A stretch of DNA of 31,312 nucleotides from Thermodesulfobium sp. 4217-1 (GTDB lineage Bacteria; Thermodesulfobiota; Thermodesulfobiia; Thermodesulfobiales; Thermodesulfobiaceae), in assembly GCF_039822205.1 (NCBI RefSeq), contig NZ_JBAGBW010000021.1, positions 1 to 31,312 of the forward strand. The letters run 5' to 3'. The notes below the pieces were generated by a model. The model was given only the letters and a program-made list of their open reading frames with translations. It was not told the origin of the DNA and did no database searches. Below, in pieces: positions 7,339 to 16,383 of this stretch; within the stretch, counting starts at the first letter, position 1, and every line of letters starts with the position of its first letter. A program made the translations under genes and the position numbers.

Positions 7339-9066
7339 ATGGAAATTTCTAATAAACCGAATGCACTGATAAACGAGAGTTCGCCCTACTTGCTTCAACA
7401 TTCACACAATCTGGTCAATTGGTATCCGTGGGGCGATGAGGCATTAGGAAAAGCAAAAGATGAGGATAGGCCTATCTTTCTGAGTATCGGTTATAGCAGC
7501 TGTCACTGGTGCCATGTAATGGAAAAAGAGTCTTTCAATAACGAAGAAGTTGCCAAAATCTTAAACGAAAAATTTGTTTCAATTAAAGTTGACAGAGAAG
7601 AGCATCCAGAAATTGACAAATTTTATCAAAACGTTCACGTAGTTTTCAACAATCGAACTGGCGGATGGCCTCTTAGCATATTTATGACCCATGATCTAAA
7701 GCCATTTTATGCTGCCACCTATATTCCAATAGAAAAGAAATCAAGTGGATATGCGTTTCCTGACATCTTAAACGCAATATCAACTCAATATCTTAACGAT
7801 AAGTCAAAGCTAATTAAATTCGGAGATGATATCCTAAGATACGTTGATTCATTGCACAAAGTTGAAGCGACAGTTGAAATAGGAGGCAATATATCCGATC
7901 TATTCATAAAAAAAGTAGAGGACAATTACGATGCTGTCTACGGTGGGTTTTCAGGAGCGCCAAAATTTCCTCAAGCCTCACTCTTAGACATCCTACTCTA
8001 TATTTACAATAGGACAAAAGAGAATAAACCCTTAGAAATGGTAGAAAATACCTTAAAAAATATGTCAATGGGTGGCATTTATGACCTTGTAGACGGTGGG
8101 TTTTGTCGATATAGCACAGACGATATCTGGCTCGTGCCACACTTTGAAAAGATGAGTTACGATAACGCGCTCTTGTCACAAGTTTATTTGGACACATATC
8201 AGGTTACAAAAAACGAATTGTATCTGAATATTGCCATAGAAACAATTGAATTTATGTTGGAAAAAATGCAAAAGAATGGACTATTTTATTCATCAAGCGA
8301 CGCTGATACCGAAGGAATAGAGGGCAAATACTATACATACGAATACGATGAAATTTCAAAAATTCTTGAAAAATATAGCATTGATCCTAAGGCATTGTCT
8401 GTCACAAAGGATGGCAACTTTGAAGGAAAAATTATATTAAGGCTCTCAAAAGATTCTGATAGAAGCAAATTGGCACCTTTGTTTAATGAGCTAAAAAATC
8501 TTAGAAAAGAGAAAAAATATCCCTTTATAGACGAGAAAATAATCACATCAATAAATTCAATGATGATAAAGAGCCTATTTAAGGCAGCAAAAGTTAATGA
8601 AAAATATTCTATATTAGCCAAAGGGTGTCTAAAAGCCTTACTAAAATTTCTGTATAAGGACGGCACTCTATATCACTGTGGAGTGCATGGCAAAGAAGTA
8701 AAGATAGAGGCATTTTTAGAGGACTACGCTTATCTTATAGATACTCTCATAGAAGGATATTACTTTACCCAAGAAGAAGAATATCTAAAATTGGCAATAA
8801 AATTCACAAAGGATGCAAATAACTTTTTTGATGAGCTCTGGCATTTTAGCTTGGATGGGTTTAAGACTACTGCAGATGTATTTGATGAATCTTATCCATC
8901 GAGCGCTTCCTTGATGATTATGAACAACATTAGACTAAATAGCTACGTCTCAGGTGAATTTTCTGACATCATAAAAAAGAGCATAAATAATTACTCTGGA
9001 AAGATATCAAAATATTCCCAGTACACAGCCCTTGCAGTAAAGTGCGTTTTGGAGAGTAAGATCTGA
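7339..9066 (+). CDS. YyaL-type thioredoxin-fold protein (DUF255)
   Basis: About 575 residues, of the family of Bacillus YyaL and human SPATA20. The first 150 residues are a thioredoxin fold (DUF255) with the hallmark [19 protein letters not shown] at the N-terminus and the redox motif CHWCHV near residue 55. The remainder is an alpha/alpha-barrel domain resembling N-acylglucosamine 2-epimerases and glycosyl hydrolases ([11 protein letters not shown] near 205; [18 protein letters not shown] near 245). Many relatives run to about 650-690 residues, so this copy is somewhat short at its C-terminal side. The biochemical function of the family is not established. The ATG at 7339 is chosen because ggagga sits at 7329-7334; an in-frame ATG at 7327 overlaps that site. 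It converges on the histidine kinase gene 43 bases away. Confidence 0.85.
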   Translation: MEISNKPNALINESSPYLLQHSHNLVNWYPWGDEALGKAKDEDRPIFLSIGYSSCHWCHVMEKESFNNEEVAKILNEKFVSIKVDREEHPEIDKFYQNVHVVFNNRTGGWPLSIFMTHDLKPFYAATYIPIEKKSSGYAFPDILNAISTQYLNDKSKLIKFGDDILRYVDSLHKVEATVEIGGNISDLFIKKVEDNYDAVYGGFSGAPKFPQASLLDILLYIYNRTKENKPLEMVENTLKNMSMGGIYDLVDGGFCRYSTDDIWLVPHFEKMSYDNALLSQVYLDTYQVTKNELYLNIAIETIEFMLEKMQKNGLFYSSSDADTEGIEGKYYTYEYDEISKILEKYSIDPKALSVTKDGNFEGKIILRLSKDSDRSKLAPLFNELKNLRKEKKYPFIDEKIITSINSMMIKSLFKAAKVNEKYSILAKGCLKALLKFLYKDGTLYHCGVHGKEVKIEAFLEDYAYLIDTLIEGYYFTQEEEYLKLAIKFTKDANNFFDELWHFSLDGFKTTADVFDESYPSSASLMIMNNIRLNSYVSGEFSDIIKKSINNYSGKISKYSQYTALAVKCVLESKI

Positions 9067-9109
9067 GAAGATATTCTAAAACTATAAATTTGATATTTTA
9101 GTTAGAAAC

Positions 9110-12100
9110 CTATAAGTCATTAACCTTTTTAAAGATTTCAAACTTATCTTTTAAACATTGCAATATTTCATTAACTTTTTTCAGATTTGAGCTCCTTGCG
9201 GCAAGTTCAATCTTAAATGAGCAGCTTTTTAGCTCATCATCTCCAAACTTTGAAAAATAATCTTTTAAGGTGTGAGCCGATAGTTCAATTTCAACTAAAT
9301 CTTGACTTGCCACGTGGCAGCAAAGACTCTCGATCTCAACTTCTAATTTGCGAATATCTATTGTGATCTCTTGTTCTGTATCAAAATTTCCAAATTCAAT
9401 TTGGTAGTCATCTGAAATCTTTATTGAACTTGAGTCATCTTTCTTTTCAGCCGAAGCATTTTTAGAACTATAAATTACCTTATCAAGCATTTTATATAAG
9501 TCTTTAGCCATAAATGGCTTTGATATGTATTCATCCATACCAACTGACAAAAATTTTTCTCTATCACCCTTCAAGGCATAGGCAGTAAGAGCTATTATAG
9601 GCGTTTTAACTCTATTCTCTTTTTCTTCAAGCTCTCTTATCTTTTTTGTAGCCTCCATGCCATCCATCACGGGCATCCGAATGTCCATTAATACTGCGTC
9701 AAAATTATCTTTCTTAAATATCTCAAATCCTTTTAACCCATTTTCAGCTAAAAATACTTCATATCCTCTATTTTTTAACATCATATTAGTTACCATAGAA
9801 TTAACTTTGTCGTCTTCCACAAGGAGAATTCTGAGATTGGAATTTATCTTTTCAAAATCTGGATCTGGGCTATCGTTTTCTTTTAAATATCCAGAGTATT
9901 TTTTGAATCTAATTGAAAATTCAAATCTTGAACCCTTACCCTTTTCGCTTTCTAAGCTTATATCAGAGCCCATAAGCTCGATTATCTTTTTTGAAATAGC
10001 AAGCCCAAGACCAGTTCCGCCATACCTTCTAGTAATAGAGGAGTCTATTTGATTGAATGGTTTAAATAGCTTGTTTTGATCCTCTTTTGATATGCCTATT
10101 CCTGTATCCTCAAATATAAATCTTATATTGCAAAAATCTTTAGAATCCTCTTCGCTATCTTCTAAAACTGTGAACTCAACAGCACCACGATCTGTAAACT
10201 TTATTGCATTTGTAAGAAGATTATTAAACACTTGCCTTAGTTTCTGAGAGTCTCCAATAATAAAATTAGGAATAGATTTATCAAATAAATATTTAAGCTC
10301 AATATTTTTTTCTTTAGCTTTAAAGGAATGAGTTTTAAAAACCTCATCTGAGAGCCTTCTTAAGTCAAAGATAATATTGTCCAACTTCATCTTTTTTGCT
10401 TCCATTTTGGAGAAGTCTAATATTTGGCTTATCAAGTCAAGCAGGTTATCAGAGCAATATTTAATAGTGCTAAAATAATCCTTTTGATCCTTTGTAAGAT
10501 CTGTCAATCCTATAAGGTCTATCATCCCTACAATCCCATTTAAAGGCGTTCTTATCTCATGACTCATATTCGCTAAAAATTCACTCTTTGCCAGGTTTGC
10601 TTCCTCTGCCATATCCTTTGCTACAATAAGGCTGCGTTCTGCTAACTTGCGTTCTGTAATGTTGTCAAATATAATCGCATAATAATCAGTTTCTGGACTA
10701 TATACTGAAATCTTGAACCACTGATCTATGGCATCGATATATATCTCGTTTATACAATAGAATTCACATCTTTTGGAAACAGAGCTGCAAATCCCAATGC
10801 TTATTAGGATATCTTCTATATAGCTCTTGAATGGCTCTGAGTTTATCTTTGCCAATGGAACGTTAAATGTCCATCCAAACATTTCATTTGCATCAATTAG
10901 CACGCAATCATCAATTATTTCAGTATTGTCAATAATTATTGCCTTAAAATAAAGAAATGGGCTGCTCAGATTAGAAAAGAGTTTTTGATATTGTCTTCGA
11001 ACTACAGCAAGTTTCGACTCAATAGAGATTCTGTTCAATATAGATTCAATCTGGCTCTCAATAACATTTAAGAGCTCATATATATCAGGATTGAAAATGT
11101 CATAGTTCTCTGACAAAAAAGATAGGTTGCCAATAATTTCGTTGTTCACACATATGCTTATAGATCCGCAAGAATTAATTCCATATTCCTTAACTAAAGC
11201 AGGAAATGGGCACAGATCAGTTAAATTTATATTATTAAACGCATAAAATCCCTTATTTTTTAATGATTGGCTACATGGCAATGAAGGATTGTTTAGAATT
11301 TTTTTAAAATCTTTATCAGAAATCATCACTTTTAACTTTGTTATATAAGAATAGTACTTTTGATTAGAACAATCATAGTACTGAATATTAAATTGTGAAT
11401 CTTCAACTGCAGTTATGTATGCAATTTCAAATTCTAAATCTCTGACAAAAATAGCAGTAAGTTTTTCAAGAAATTCCTCTTTTGACTCTATATTAAGGGA
11501 CAAGTTTGTAATGTGGAAGAGGGCTTCAAATATTTTGGAAGTTAATCTTAGAATTCTTTCATGATTGACTAATTCAGTTATGTCTTTGGAGAAGTCAACA
11601 AAATTTTCGATTTTGTCGTTTCGAATAAATGGGACAATAACCTTGTCCAGATAGAAAGTCGTATTATCTTTTCTCTTATTTGCCACTGTACCCTTAAAGG
11701 TATCAGCGCTTAAAATTGTATTCCATAGGCCTTTATAAAATTCAGCGTTTTGTTCGTTTGATTTGAATACCTTTGGATTGCTGCCAATAAGCTCATCCAT
11801 ACTGTAGCCAGAAATGTCTGAAACAGCTTTGCTTGCCTGAATAATAGTGCCATTTATATCTGTAATTAAAACCCATTCATGAGATGTCTCCAAGGCCTTA
11901 TTTAATATTAGAATATTTTTCCCTGATTCTAATTTTTCAACCGCAAACGAGAGGTCTTTTTGTATTTCTTCCAATAAAACAAGATGTTCATCGCTGAGTG
12001 AGCCCTTGTATTTATCGTGAATAACGATAATCTTATATACTTTATCATTTTTTAAAATAGGGATCGCACATATAAAATTGATATTGAATTCTTTAAAATA

Positions 12101-12808
12101 ATCTCTCCAATAGCTTAGCCTTTCTGATTTAAAGACGTCTTGAATGTAAGAGATCTTTTTTGTATGATATGTATCCGAAATGGTGCCTCTGCCATAAGGC
12201 GTATTTTGATTTACGCCAACTTTATCATTTTTTAATCGAAGAGCGTGATTGTTGTCTGATGTATAAATATAATCTTTTACAAATAGATCGTCTTCATCGA
12301 CATGCCCAACAACTGATGAGTCATATCCAACTTCAGTCACAAGGATTTTAACTATCTTAGAAAAGAGCTCATCTTCGTTATCTACTTTCACGATTAGTTG
12401 ATTTATCTGACTGAGGGCAAAAAAGAGCTTTTTATAAGATTCCTCTTTAGATCTATCTAATACGATTACAAGGCCAGAAAATTTTCCATTATAAATCGTT
12501 GTGTACACAAAAACTGAAACAGGCACTAAATGATTGTTTTTTGATAAGAGATAATAATCTGCTACCTCAACTTTGTCGACCTCGCCCTTTAGCCTCTTTC
12601 TAAGGTTATCTTTAACAATTCTTTTCTGTTCATCTTCTGAGTGCAGATCAAAGATAGTCTTACCAATTAACTCGTCTGGCGAATCATAGTCAAGAATCTG
12701 GGCAATGCGCTCATTTGCGAAGACAATCACTCCATCTTCAGTCTGATGAATATACACGCCAAATATTGAGGAATCAAGTAGTGCATCAAAATTATCTAAA
12801 CCGCTCAT
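9110..12808 (-). CDS. Hybrid histidine kinase with PAS/GAF sensors, receiver and HPt
   Basis: A very large (about 1232 residues) cytoplasmic multi-sensor kinase with no clear membrane segment. Domains in order: PAS (about 5-125), GAF (about 135-295), PAS (about 305-415), a second GAF-like region (about 430-595), PAS (about 605-725), HisKA with SHEIRTPLNG (phospho-His near 750), HATPase with NLLTNAIKF, EDTGIGIS and GGTGLGLAIS, a receiver with LVEDD and VLMDIRMP (phospho-Asp near 1042) and KPF, and a C-terminal HPt-like helical bundle with SAHTLKDYFSKFG (His near 1179). All residues for a full internal phosphorelay are present. No cognate response regulator gene is adjacent, so it is an orphan. 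ATG at 12808 is preferred, with ggggg four to five bases upstream; the TTG at 12820 lies before that site. The GAF and PAS domains contain scattered cysteines, but no cofactor site is evident. Confidence 0.92.
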   Translation of the reverse strand: MSGLDNFDALLDSSIFGVYIHQTEDGVIVFANERIAQILDYDSPDELIGKTIFDLHSEDEQKRIVKDNLRKRLKGEVDKVEVADYYLLSKNNHLVPVSVFVYTTIYNGKFSGLVIVLDRSKEESYKKLFFALSQINQLIVKVDNEDELFSKIVKILVTEVGYDSSVVGHVDEDDLFVKDYIYTSDNNHALRLKNDKVGVNQNTPYGRGTISDTYHTKKISYIQDVFKSERLSYWRDYFKEFNINFICAIPILKNDKVYKIIVIHDKYKGSLSDEHLVLLEEIQKDLSFAVEKLESGKNILILNKALETSHEWVLITDINGTIIQASKAVSDISGYSMDELIGSNPKVFKSNEQNAEFYKGLWNTILSADTFKGTVANKRKDNTTFYLDKVIVPFIRNDKIENFVDFSKDITELVNHERILRLTSKIFEALFHITNLSLNIESKEEFLEKLTAIFVRDLEFEIAYITAVEDSQFNIQYYDCSNQKYYSYITKLKVMISDKDFKKILNNPSLPCSQSLKNKGFYAFNNINLTDLCPFPALVKEYGINSCGSISICVNNEIIGNLSFLSENYDIFNPDIYELLNVIESQIESILNRISIESKLAVVRRQYQKLFSNLSSPFLYFKAIIIDNTEIIDDCVLIDANEMFGWTFNVPLAKINSEPFKSYIEDILISIGICSSVSKRCEFYCINEIYIDAIDQWFKISVYSPETDYYAIIFDNITERKLAERSLIVAKDMAEEANLAKSEFLANMSHEIRTPLNGIVGMIDLIGLTDLTKDQKDYFSTIKYCSDNLLDLISQILDFSKMEAKKMKLDNIIFDLRRLSDEVFKTHSFKAKEKNIELKYLFDKSIPNFIIGDSQKLRQVFNNLLTNAIKFTDRGAVEFTVLEDSEEDSKDFCNIRFIFEDTGIGISKEDQNKLFKPFNQIDSSITRRYGGTGLGLAISKKIIELMGSDISLESEKGKGSRFEFSIRFKKYSGYLKENDSPDPDFEKINSNLRILLVEDDKVNSMVTNMMLKNRGYEVFLAENGLKGFEIFKKDNFDAVLMDIRMPVMDGMEATKKIRELEEKENRVKTPIIALTAYALKGDREKFLSVGMDEYISKPFMAKDLYKMLDKVIYSSKNASAEKKDDSSSIKISDDYQIEFGNFDTEQEITIDIRKLEVEIESLCCHVASQDLVEIELSAHTLKDYFSKFGDDELKSCSFKIELAARSSNLKKVNEILQCLKDKFEIFKKVNDL

Positions 12809-12847
12809 ATGAACCCCCAATTTATATATATTGAAAAAAATTATAAT

Positions 12848-12912
12848 TTAATTAGTGAATTAAGTAAATATTTAAAAGATTATTAAGCTTATCTTAAACA
12901 CTAGTCTATAGT
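12848..12912 (+). promoter_or_regulatory. Phased TTAA repeats and -10 before the 13-15 kb operon
   Basis: TTAA occurs at 12848, 12860, 12872, 12883 and 12894; the last three are exactly 11 bp apart. The last unit, TTAAACACTAG, nearly matches the last unit at 1291, TTAAACATTAG. TATAGT at 12907-12912 is a possible -10. Weaker than the arrays at 1258 and 5059 because most units lack the C. Confidence 0.3.
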
Positions 12913-12995
12913 AAGTGATAAAATATGGTTATTGGTTTTCAATAAACATTATAAAGTATCAAATTTTCCTATCACTTTAAACAGAGGAGTACAAA

Positions 12996-13991
12996 ATGGA
13001 CAAAAAGCTTAAGGTAGTTCAGATGGGATTGGGACCTATAGGCACAGGCGTCACAAAATATCTAATGGAGAGGTCCAACATCGAAATTGTAGGGGCAATC
13101 GATAGCGATAAGTCAAAGCTTGGTAAAGATTTGGGTTTAATTGCAGGGCTTTCACCCACAGGCATCATGGTCTCAGATGATCTAAACAGCACATTGGGAA
13201 ACGAAAAGGTTGACGCCTTGATCCTAACTACCACATCAAGCTTGATTGGTATTTACGATCAACTAAAGACTATTTTGCCATTTGGCGTAAATGTAATATC
13301 ATCGTGCGAAGAGCTAAGCTATCCATGGTCGAACTCCAATATAGCTGAAAAAATAAATAGTTTAGCCAAAGATAATAAAGTTTCAGTTTTAGGCACAGGA
13401 GTGAATCCAGGATATCTGATGGATTATCTGCCAATGGTTTTATCTGGAGTTTGTGAAAATGTTACAAAATTTACTGTAGAAAGGATCCAGGATGCCAAGT
13501 ATAGAAGACTCCCATTTCAGCTTAAGATAGGTGCTAATACCACTATAGAGGAATTTGATAGTAAAGTTAAGGCAGGCAAATTGAAGCACGTTGGACTCTC
13601 ACAATCAATAAATATGATAGCATCATTTTTGGGCTGGGAAATTGATAGAATTGATGAGGTTATATCCCCAATAGTAGCTACACACAGGGTTGAATTCGAC
13701 AACGGCATTATTGAGCCAGGAAAGGTTCTTGGCGTTCAGCAAATAGGACTTGGGATAGCAAAAGGTGAAGACAAGATTAACATGATCTTTCGAGCTACTA
13801 TAGATGAGTGCGAACCAAGGGATAGAATAATCATTGATGGAAACCCTCCAATAGATATGTTAATTAAAAATGGGGTAAATGGAGATATTGCTACCTGTGC
13901 AATCCTTGTAAATTCAATTCCAAATCTAATTCAGGCTACACCTGGTTTGAAAACTATGCTTGACATAAACCCGCCCCATTATCATCTTTAA
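12996..13991 (+). CDS. 2,4-diaminopentanoate dehydrogenase-like oxidoreductase
   Basis: A 331-residue NAD(P)-dependent enzyme of the dihydrodipicolinate-reductase-like superfamily. The Rossmann glycine motif is GLGPIGTGV near residue 11. NVISSCEELSYPW near 99 and GTGVNPGYLMDYLPMVLSG near 133 are hallmarks of the group containing clostridial 2,4-diaminopentanoate dehydrogenase (Ord, EC 1.4.1.12) of ornithine fermentation. The partner genes of that pathway (ornithine aminomutase, 2-amino-4-ketopentanoate thiolase) are absent here, so the substrate may be another amino or keto acid. It heads a tight run with a PLP aminotransferase 18 bases downstream, which suggests paired dehydrogenase and transaminase chemistry. 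The ribosome site gaggagt is well placed before the ATG. Confidence 0.72.
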   Translation: MDKKLKVVQMGLGPIGTGVTKYLMERSNIEIVGAIDSDKSKLGKDLGLIAGLSPTGIMVSDDLNSTLGNEKVDALILTTTSSLIGIYDQLKTILPFGVNVISSCEELSYPWSNSNIAEKINSLAKDNKVSVLGTGVNPGYLMDYLPMVLSGVCENVTKFTVERIQDAKYRRLPFQLKIGANTTIEEFDSKVKAGKLKHVGLSQSINMIASFLGWEIDRIDEVISPIVATHRVEFDNGIIEPGKVLGVQQIGLGIAKGEDKINMIFRATIDECEPRDRIIIDGNPPIDMLIKNGVNGDIATCAILVNSIPNLIQATPGLKTMLDINPPHYHL

Positions 13992-14009
13992 AATGGAGGA
14001 AGCATAAAC

Positions 14010-14852
14010 ATGATCGTATATTTAAATGGCAAATGGTTAAAGGAATCTGAGGCTATGATCTCATTTCAAGATAGGGGATTTGTTTTTGCCGACTCTGTAT
14101 ATGACGCAACTATAATTTGCAATAGGACATATCACAGGCTGGATAGACATTTAAACAGACTGCAAAATGGATTGAATAAGTTAAAAATAGAATATGACGT
14201 GTCAAATCTTAGGACAATTTTGGATGAATTGCTGGATAGAAATAAGCAGATTGTTGATGAAGGAGAGCTATACATTCAGATATCTCGGGGTTGTGCCCCT
14301 TTTAGAGCGCATGGATTGCCAAAGTTAAAAGATCCTACGGTGCTTGCTTATGTGGACCTGATAAATCCTGCATATATGCCGCCAGAAAAGGGGAGGGCTA
14401 TATTGGTAGAAGACAAAAGATGGGAAATGTGCGATGTAAAGACTACGGGGATAATGCTTAATTGCATGGCGAAACAAATGGCGACTGATTCAGGTTGCAA
14501 TGCTGCAATATTTCACAGAAACCAGATAGTTACCGAAGCTCATGCATTGAACATTTTTATAGTAAAACACAATGAACTCTTTACACACCCAAATGGCCCA
14601 TGGATACTGCCTGGAATCACAAGAGAATTAGTAATTGAGGTCGCACAAGAATACAGTATAAAAGTAAATGAAGTGCAATTTACTACCCAAGATCTATTAG
14701 ATGCAGATGAGGTTTTTTTGACTGGTTCTGTAGGAGGGGTGATCCCTTATGTAGAAATCGATGGCAAAAAGATTAAAGATGGGACTATAGGGCCAATTTC
14801 TACGCTGCTAAGAAAAGAATATTATTCAGTTCTCTATAAGGAGACCCATTAA
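14010..14852 (+). CDS. PLP fold-type IV aminotransferase, D-amino acid transaminase-like
   Basis: A 280-residue class IV aminotransferase close in length and layout to Bacillus D-amino acid transaminase. DRGFVFADSVYD near residue 21 opens the active site. Lys144 in CDVKTTG is the Schiff-base lysine, and Glu176 in VTEAHALN contacts the PLP pyridine nitrogen. The substrate-carboxylate trap residues of DAAT appear conserved as Arg99 and His101 in PFRAHGLP, which favours D-amino acids over branched-chain L-amino acids. One oddity: the usual TEG(S/T)SSN loop is TEAHALN. The gene follows the dehydrogenase by 18 bases with ggagga before ATG. D-alanine or D-glutamate supply is the usual family role, but the neighbours hint at a dedicated catabolic or biosynthetic step. 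Confidence 0.8.
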   Translation: MIVYLNGKWLKESEAMISFQDRGFVFADSVYDATIICNRTYHRLDRHLNRLQNGLNKLKIEYDVSNLRTILDELLDRNKQIVDEGELYIQISRGCAPFRAHGLPKLKDPTVLAYVDLINPAYMPPEKGRAILVEDKRWEMCDVKTTGIMLNCMAKQMATDSGCNAAIFHRNQIVTEAHALNIFIVKHNELFTHPNGPWILPGITRELVIEVAQEYSIKVNEVQFTTQDLLDADEVFLTGSVGGVIPYVEIDGKKIKDGTIGPISTLLRKEYYSVLYKETH

Positions 14853-14912
14853 ATACTGCAATTAAGAGATATTGATTTAGTAAAGAAAATTAATTAATTT
14901 AAGGAGGATACA

Positions 14913-15260
14913 ATGAAAAACGTAGTGCTTTTTGCTTTCAGAGGAGATTCGATGTGTTTTATTCACGTATTGCTATATGGCATTGAGCTTAGTGAGAGCG
15001 GAATAAATACTCAGATAGTATTAGAGGGCGAGTCTACAAAATTGATTCCTGAGCTTTATAACGAAAATAGCCCTCTCTACAACCTTGCACAAAAGGCGCT
15101 AAAGCTAAACATAATTGAAGGCGTGTGCAAAGCTTGTTCAACCATGATGGGCACAATAGATGAGGCAAAAAAGAGAAATCTTAATATATTGTCTGATATG
15201 TCTGGCCATGCTGGAATGGCAAGATTTATTAATGAAGGATTTGAAGTAATAACTTTCTAA
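14913..15260 (+). CDS. DsrE-like small protein
   Basis: A 115-residue protein with the compact alpha/beta pattern of the DsrE/DsrF-like fold: an N-terminal strand (VVLFAFRGDS), a helix (FIHVLLYGIELSESG), a strand ending QIVLEGES, then GVCKACS near residue 71 and a closing strand FEVITF. It is paralogous to the product at 1364-1735, sharing GVCK(A/T)C and the region after it. Related proteins in sulfur-metabolising anaerobes act as sulfur carriers or peroxiredoxin-like proteins; no such activity can be assigned from this sequence. It lies 60 bases after the aminotransferase with its own aaggagga site and is probably the last gene of that operon. Confidence 0.65.
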   Translation: MKNVVLFAFRGDSMCFIHVLLYGIELSESGINTQIVLEGESTKLIPELYNENSPLYNLAQKALKLNIIEGVCKACSTMMGTIDEAKKRNLNILSDMSGHAGMARFINEGFEVITF

Positions 15261-15284
15261 AATTTGCTGAAAACAAACTAAATA

Positions 15285-15321
15285 TTTGATATTTATCAAA
15301 ACTAATCTCTGATTATATCAG
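15285..15321. terminator. Weak hairpins between convergent genes
   Basis: TTTGATA (15285-15291) and TATCAAA (15294-15300) form a 7-bp dyad, and CTGAT/ATCAG follows at 15309-15321 across the lysR stop. Neither has a proper U-tract, so any terminator function would be weak. Confidence 0.25.
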
Positions 15322-16202
15322 TCAGAATCGTGGGACTTGATAAGGCTTATAAAATTTTTTACTACCATAGATAAGTATGCATTTTTGAGCCAGATAACTA
15401 CAGCTTTTGTTTCTAAAGATTTATTGTTTATTTCGCACAGCTTCATTTCCCCAGGCTTAAAAATATTGATTGGCGGTTTGGGTACCATTGCGACTCCTAT
15501 GCCCAATTCTGCCCAGGTTATAATTGATCGAACGTCTTCACCTTTACATAAAATATTTGGTTCAATATCATACTTGCTGAATGCGTTCATAATAATCTGT
15601 TCATATCTACGGTGGATGATTAAGGGAATGCCTTTTAACTCACTTAAATCAATTTTTTCACCTTGGAACTTCCAGTTGTCTGTAAATATCGCTACCATAG
15701 GGTCGTCTGGTTCATTTGAGGCTTGAATAATATAATCATAGTTGTTTATGTTAAAGGGAGTTCTTACAATGCCAATATTTACAACACCTTTGCTTACCAA
15801 ATCCATAATTTTAATGGTGTTACCTTCTAAGACTTGAAAGGTAACGTCAGGATAGTTTTTATGAAATTCTTTGATAAATTTTGGCAGTATTGATGCCCCG
15901 CTTGAAGAAACAGTCCCAATGCTTATTGTTCCATGATGACCCTTGCTCAAATCAATTAATTCTTTTTTTGTCGAGCCTGCAAGATTCAATATTTGTTCTG
16001 CGCGAGCAGCAAACACCTGTCCAGCTTCAGTAAGTTCTACGCTTTTCGCACCCCGAATCAAGAGCTTTACCCCTAATTCCTTTTCAAGCAACTTTATCTG
16101 CTGGCTTAATGGTGGTTGTGCAATATTGAGCTTATATGCGGCTTTTGTAAACTGGCCTTCCTGCACTATAGCAAGAAAATATCGAATTTGCCTTATATCC
16201 AT
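15318..16202 (-). CDS. LysR-family transcriptional regulator
   Basis: A 294-residue LysR regulator. The winged HTH occupies residues 1-60, with the signature MDIRQIRYFLAIVQEGQFTK and AAYKLNIAQPPLSQQIKLLE. The effector-binding domain spans about residues 90-290 (GTISIGTVSSSGASILPKF begins it). aaaggaga lies upstream of ATG. The gene is divergent from an MFS transporter at 16384, the arrangement expected for a local activator of that transporter. A 7-bp inverted repeat in the gap is a possible binding site. The DNA-binding half resembles the CatR/BenM/CbbR-like type, but the effector cannot be predicted. Confidence 0.92.
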   Translation of the reverse strand: MDIRQIRYFLAIVQEGQFTKAAYKLNIAQPPLSQQIKLLEKELGVKLLIRGAKSVELTEAGQVFAARAEQILNLAGSTKKELIDLSKGHHGTISIGTVSSSGASILPKFIKEFHKNYPDVTFQVLEGNTIKIMDLVSKGVVNIGIVRTPFNINNYDYIIQASNEPDDPMVAIFTDNWKFQGEKIDLSELKGIPLIIHRRYEQIIMNAFSKYDIEPNILCKGEDVRSIITWAELGIGVAMVPKPPINIFKPGEMKLCEINNKSLETKAVVIWLKNAYLSMVVKNFISLIKSHDSD

Positions 16203-16248
16203 TGAAAGGGTCTCCTTTTAAATAAATTTATTATATTTAAATCGTATA

Positions 16249-16266
16249 ATCTAATATAAATTAGAT
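16249..16266. promoter_or_regulatory. Inverted repeat in the lysR / MFS gap
   Basis: ATCTAAT (16249-16255) and ATTAGAT (16260-16266) flank ATAA. It sits about 50 bases upstream of lysR, where LysR proteins often bind to control both themselves and the divergent gene. It is not a strict T-N11-A box. Confidence 0.35.
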
Positions 16267-16311
16267 ATTTTAAATATATCAATTTCTTTGTTATAGTATA
16301 TTCGCTTGAGG

Positions 16312-16341
16312 TTGTCAAGGACCTTGCAAAATATTTATACA
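16312..16341 (+). promoter_or_regulatory. Promoter of the MFS exporter
   Basis: TTGTCA (16312-16317), an 18-bp spacer and TATACA (16336-16341) give a reasonable sigma-70 promoter, about 45 bases downstream of the lysR-gap inverted repeat. Confidence 0.4.
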
Positions 16342-16383
16342 CGGCGGGATATACCGTTCTGTGCAATAAGGAGATGCTAAAAA

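Noticed and set aside
7904-8197. Minus-strand open frame inside the YyaL-type gene
   Set aside because: Shadow of a well-supported gene; no homology-like motifs or ribosome site.
9067-9109. CTAAAA / TTTTAG dyad between convergent genes as a terminator
   Set aside because: Six A/T-rich pairs with a 14-base loop; too weak to call.
9657-10052. Plus-strand open frame inside the histidine kinase gene
   Set aside because: Antisense to receiver and HATPase motifs; a shadow frame.
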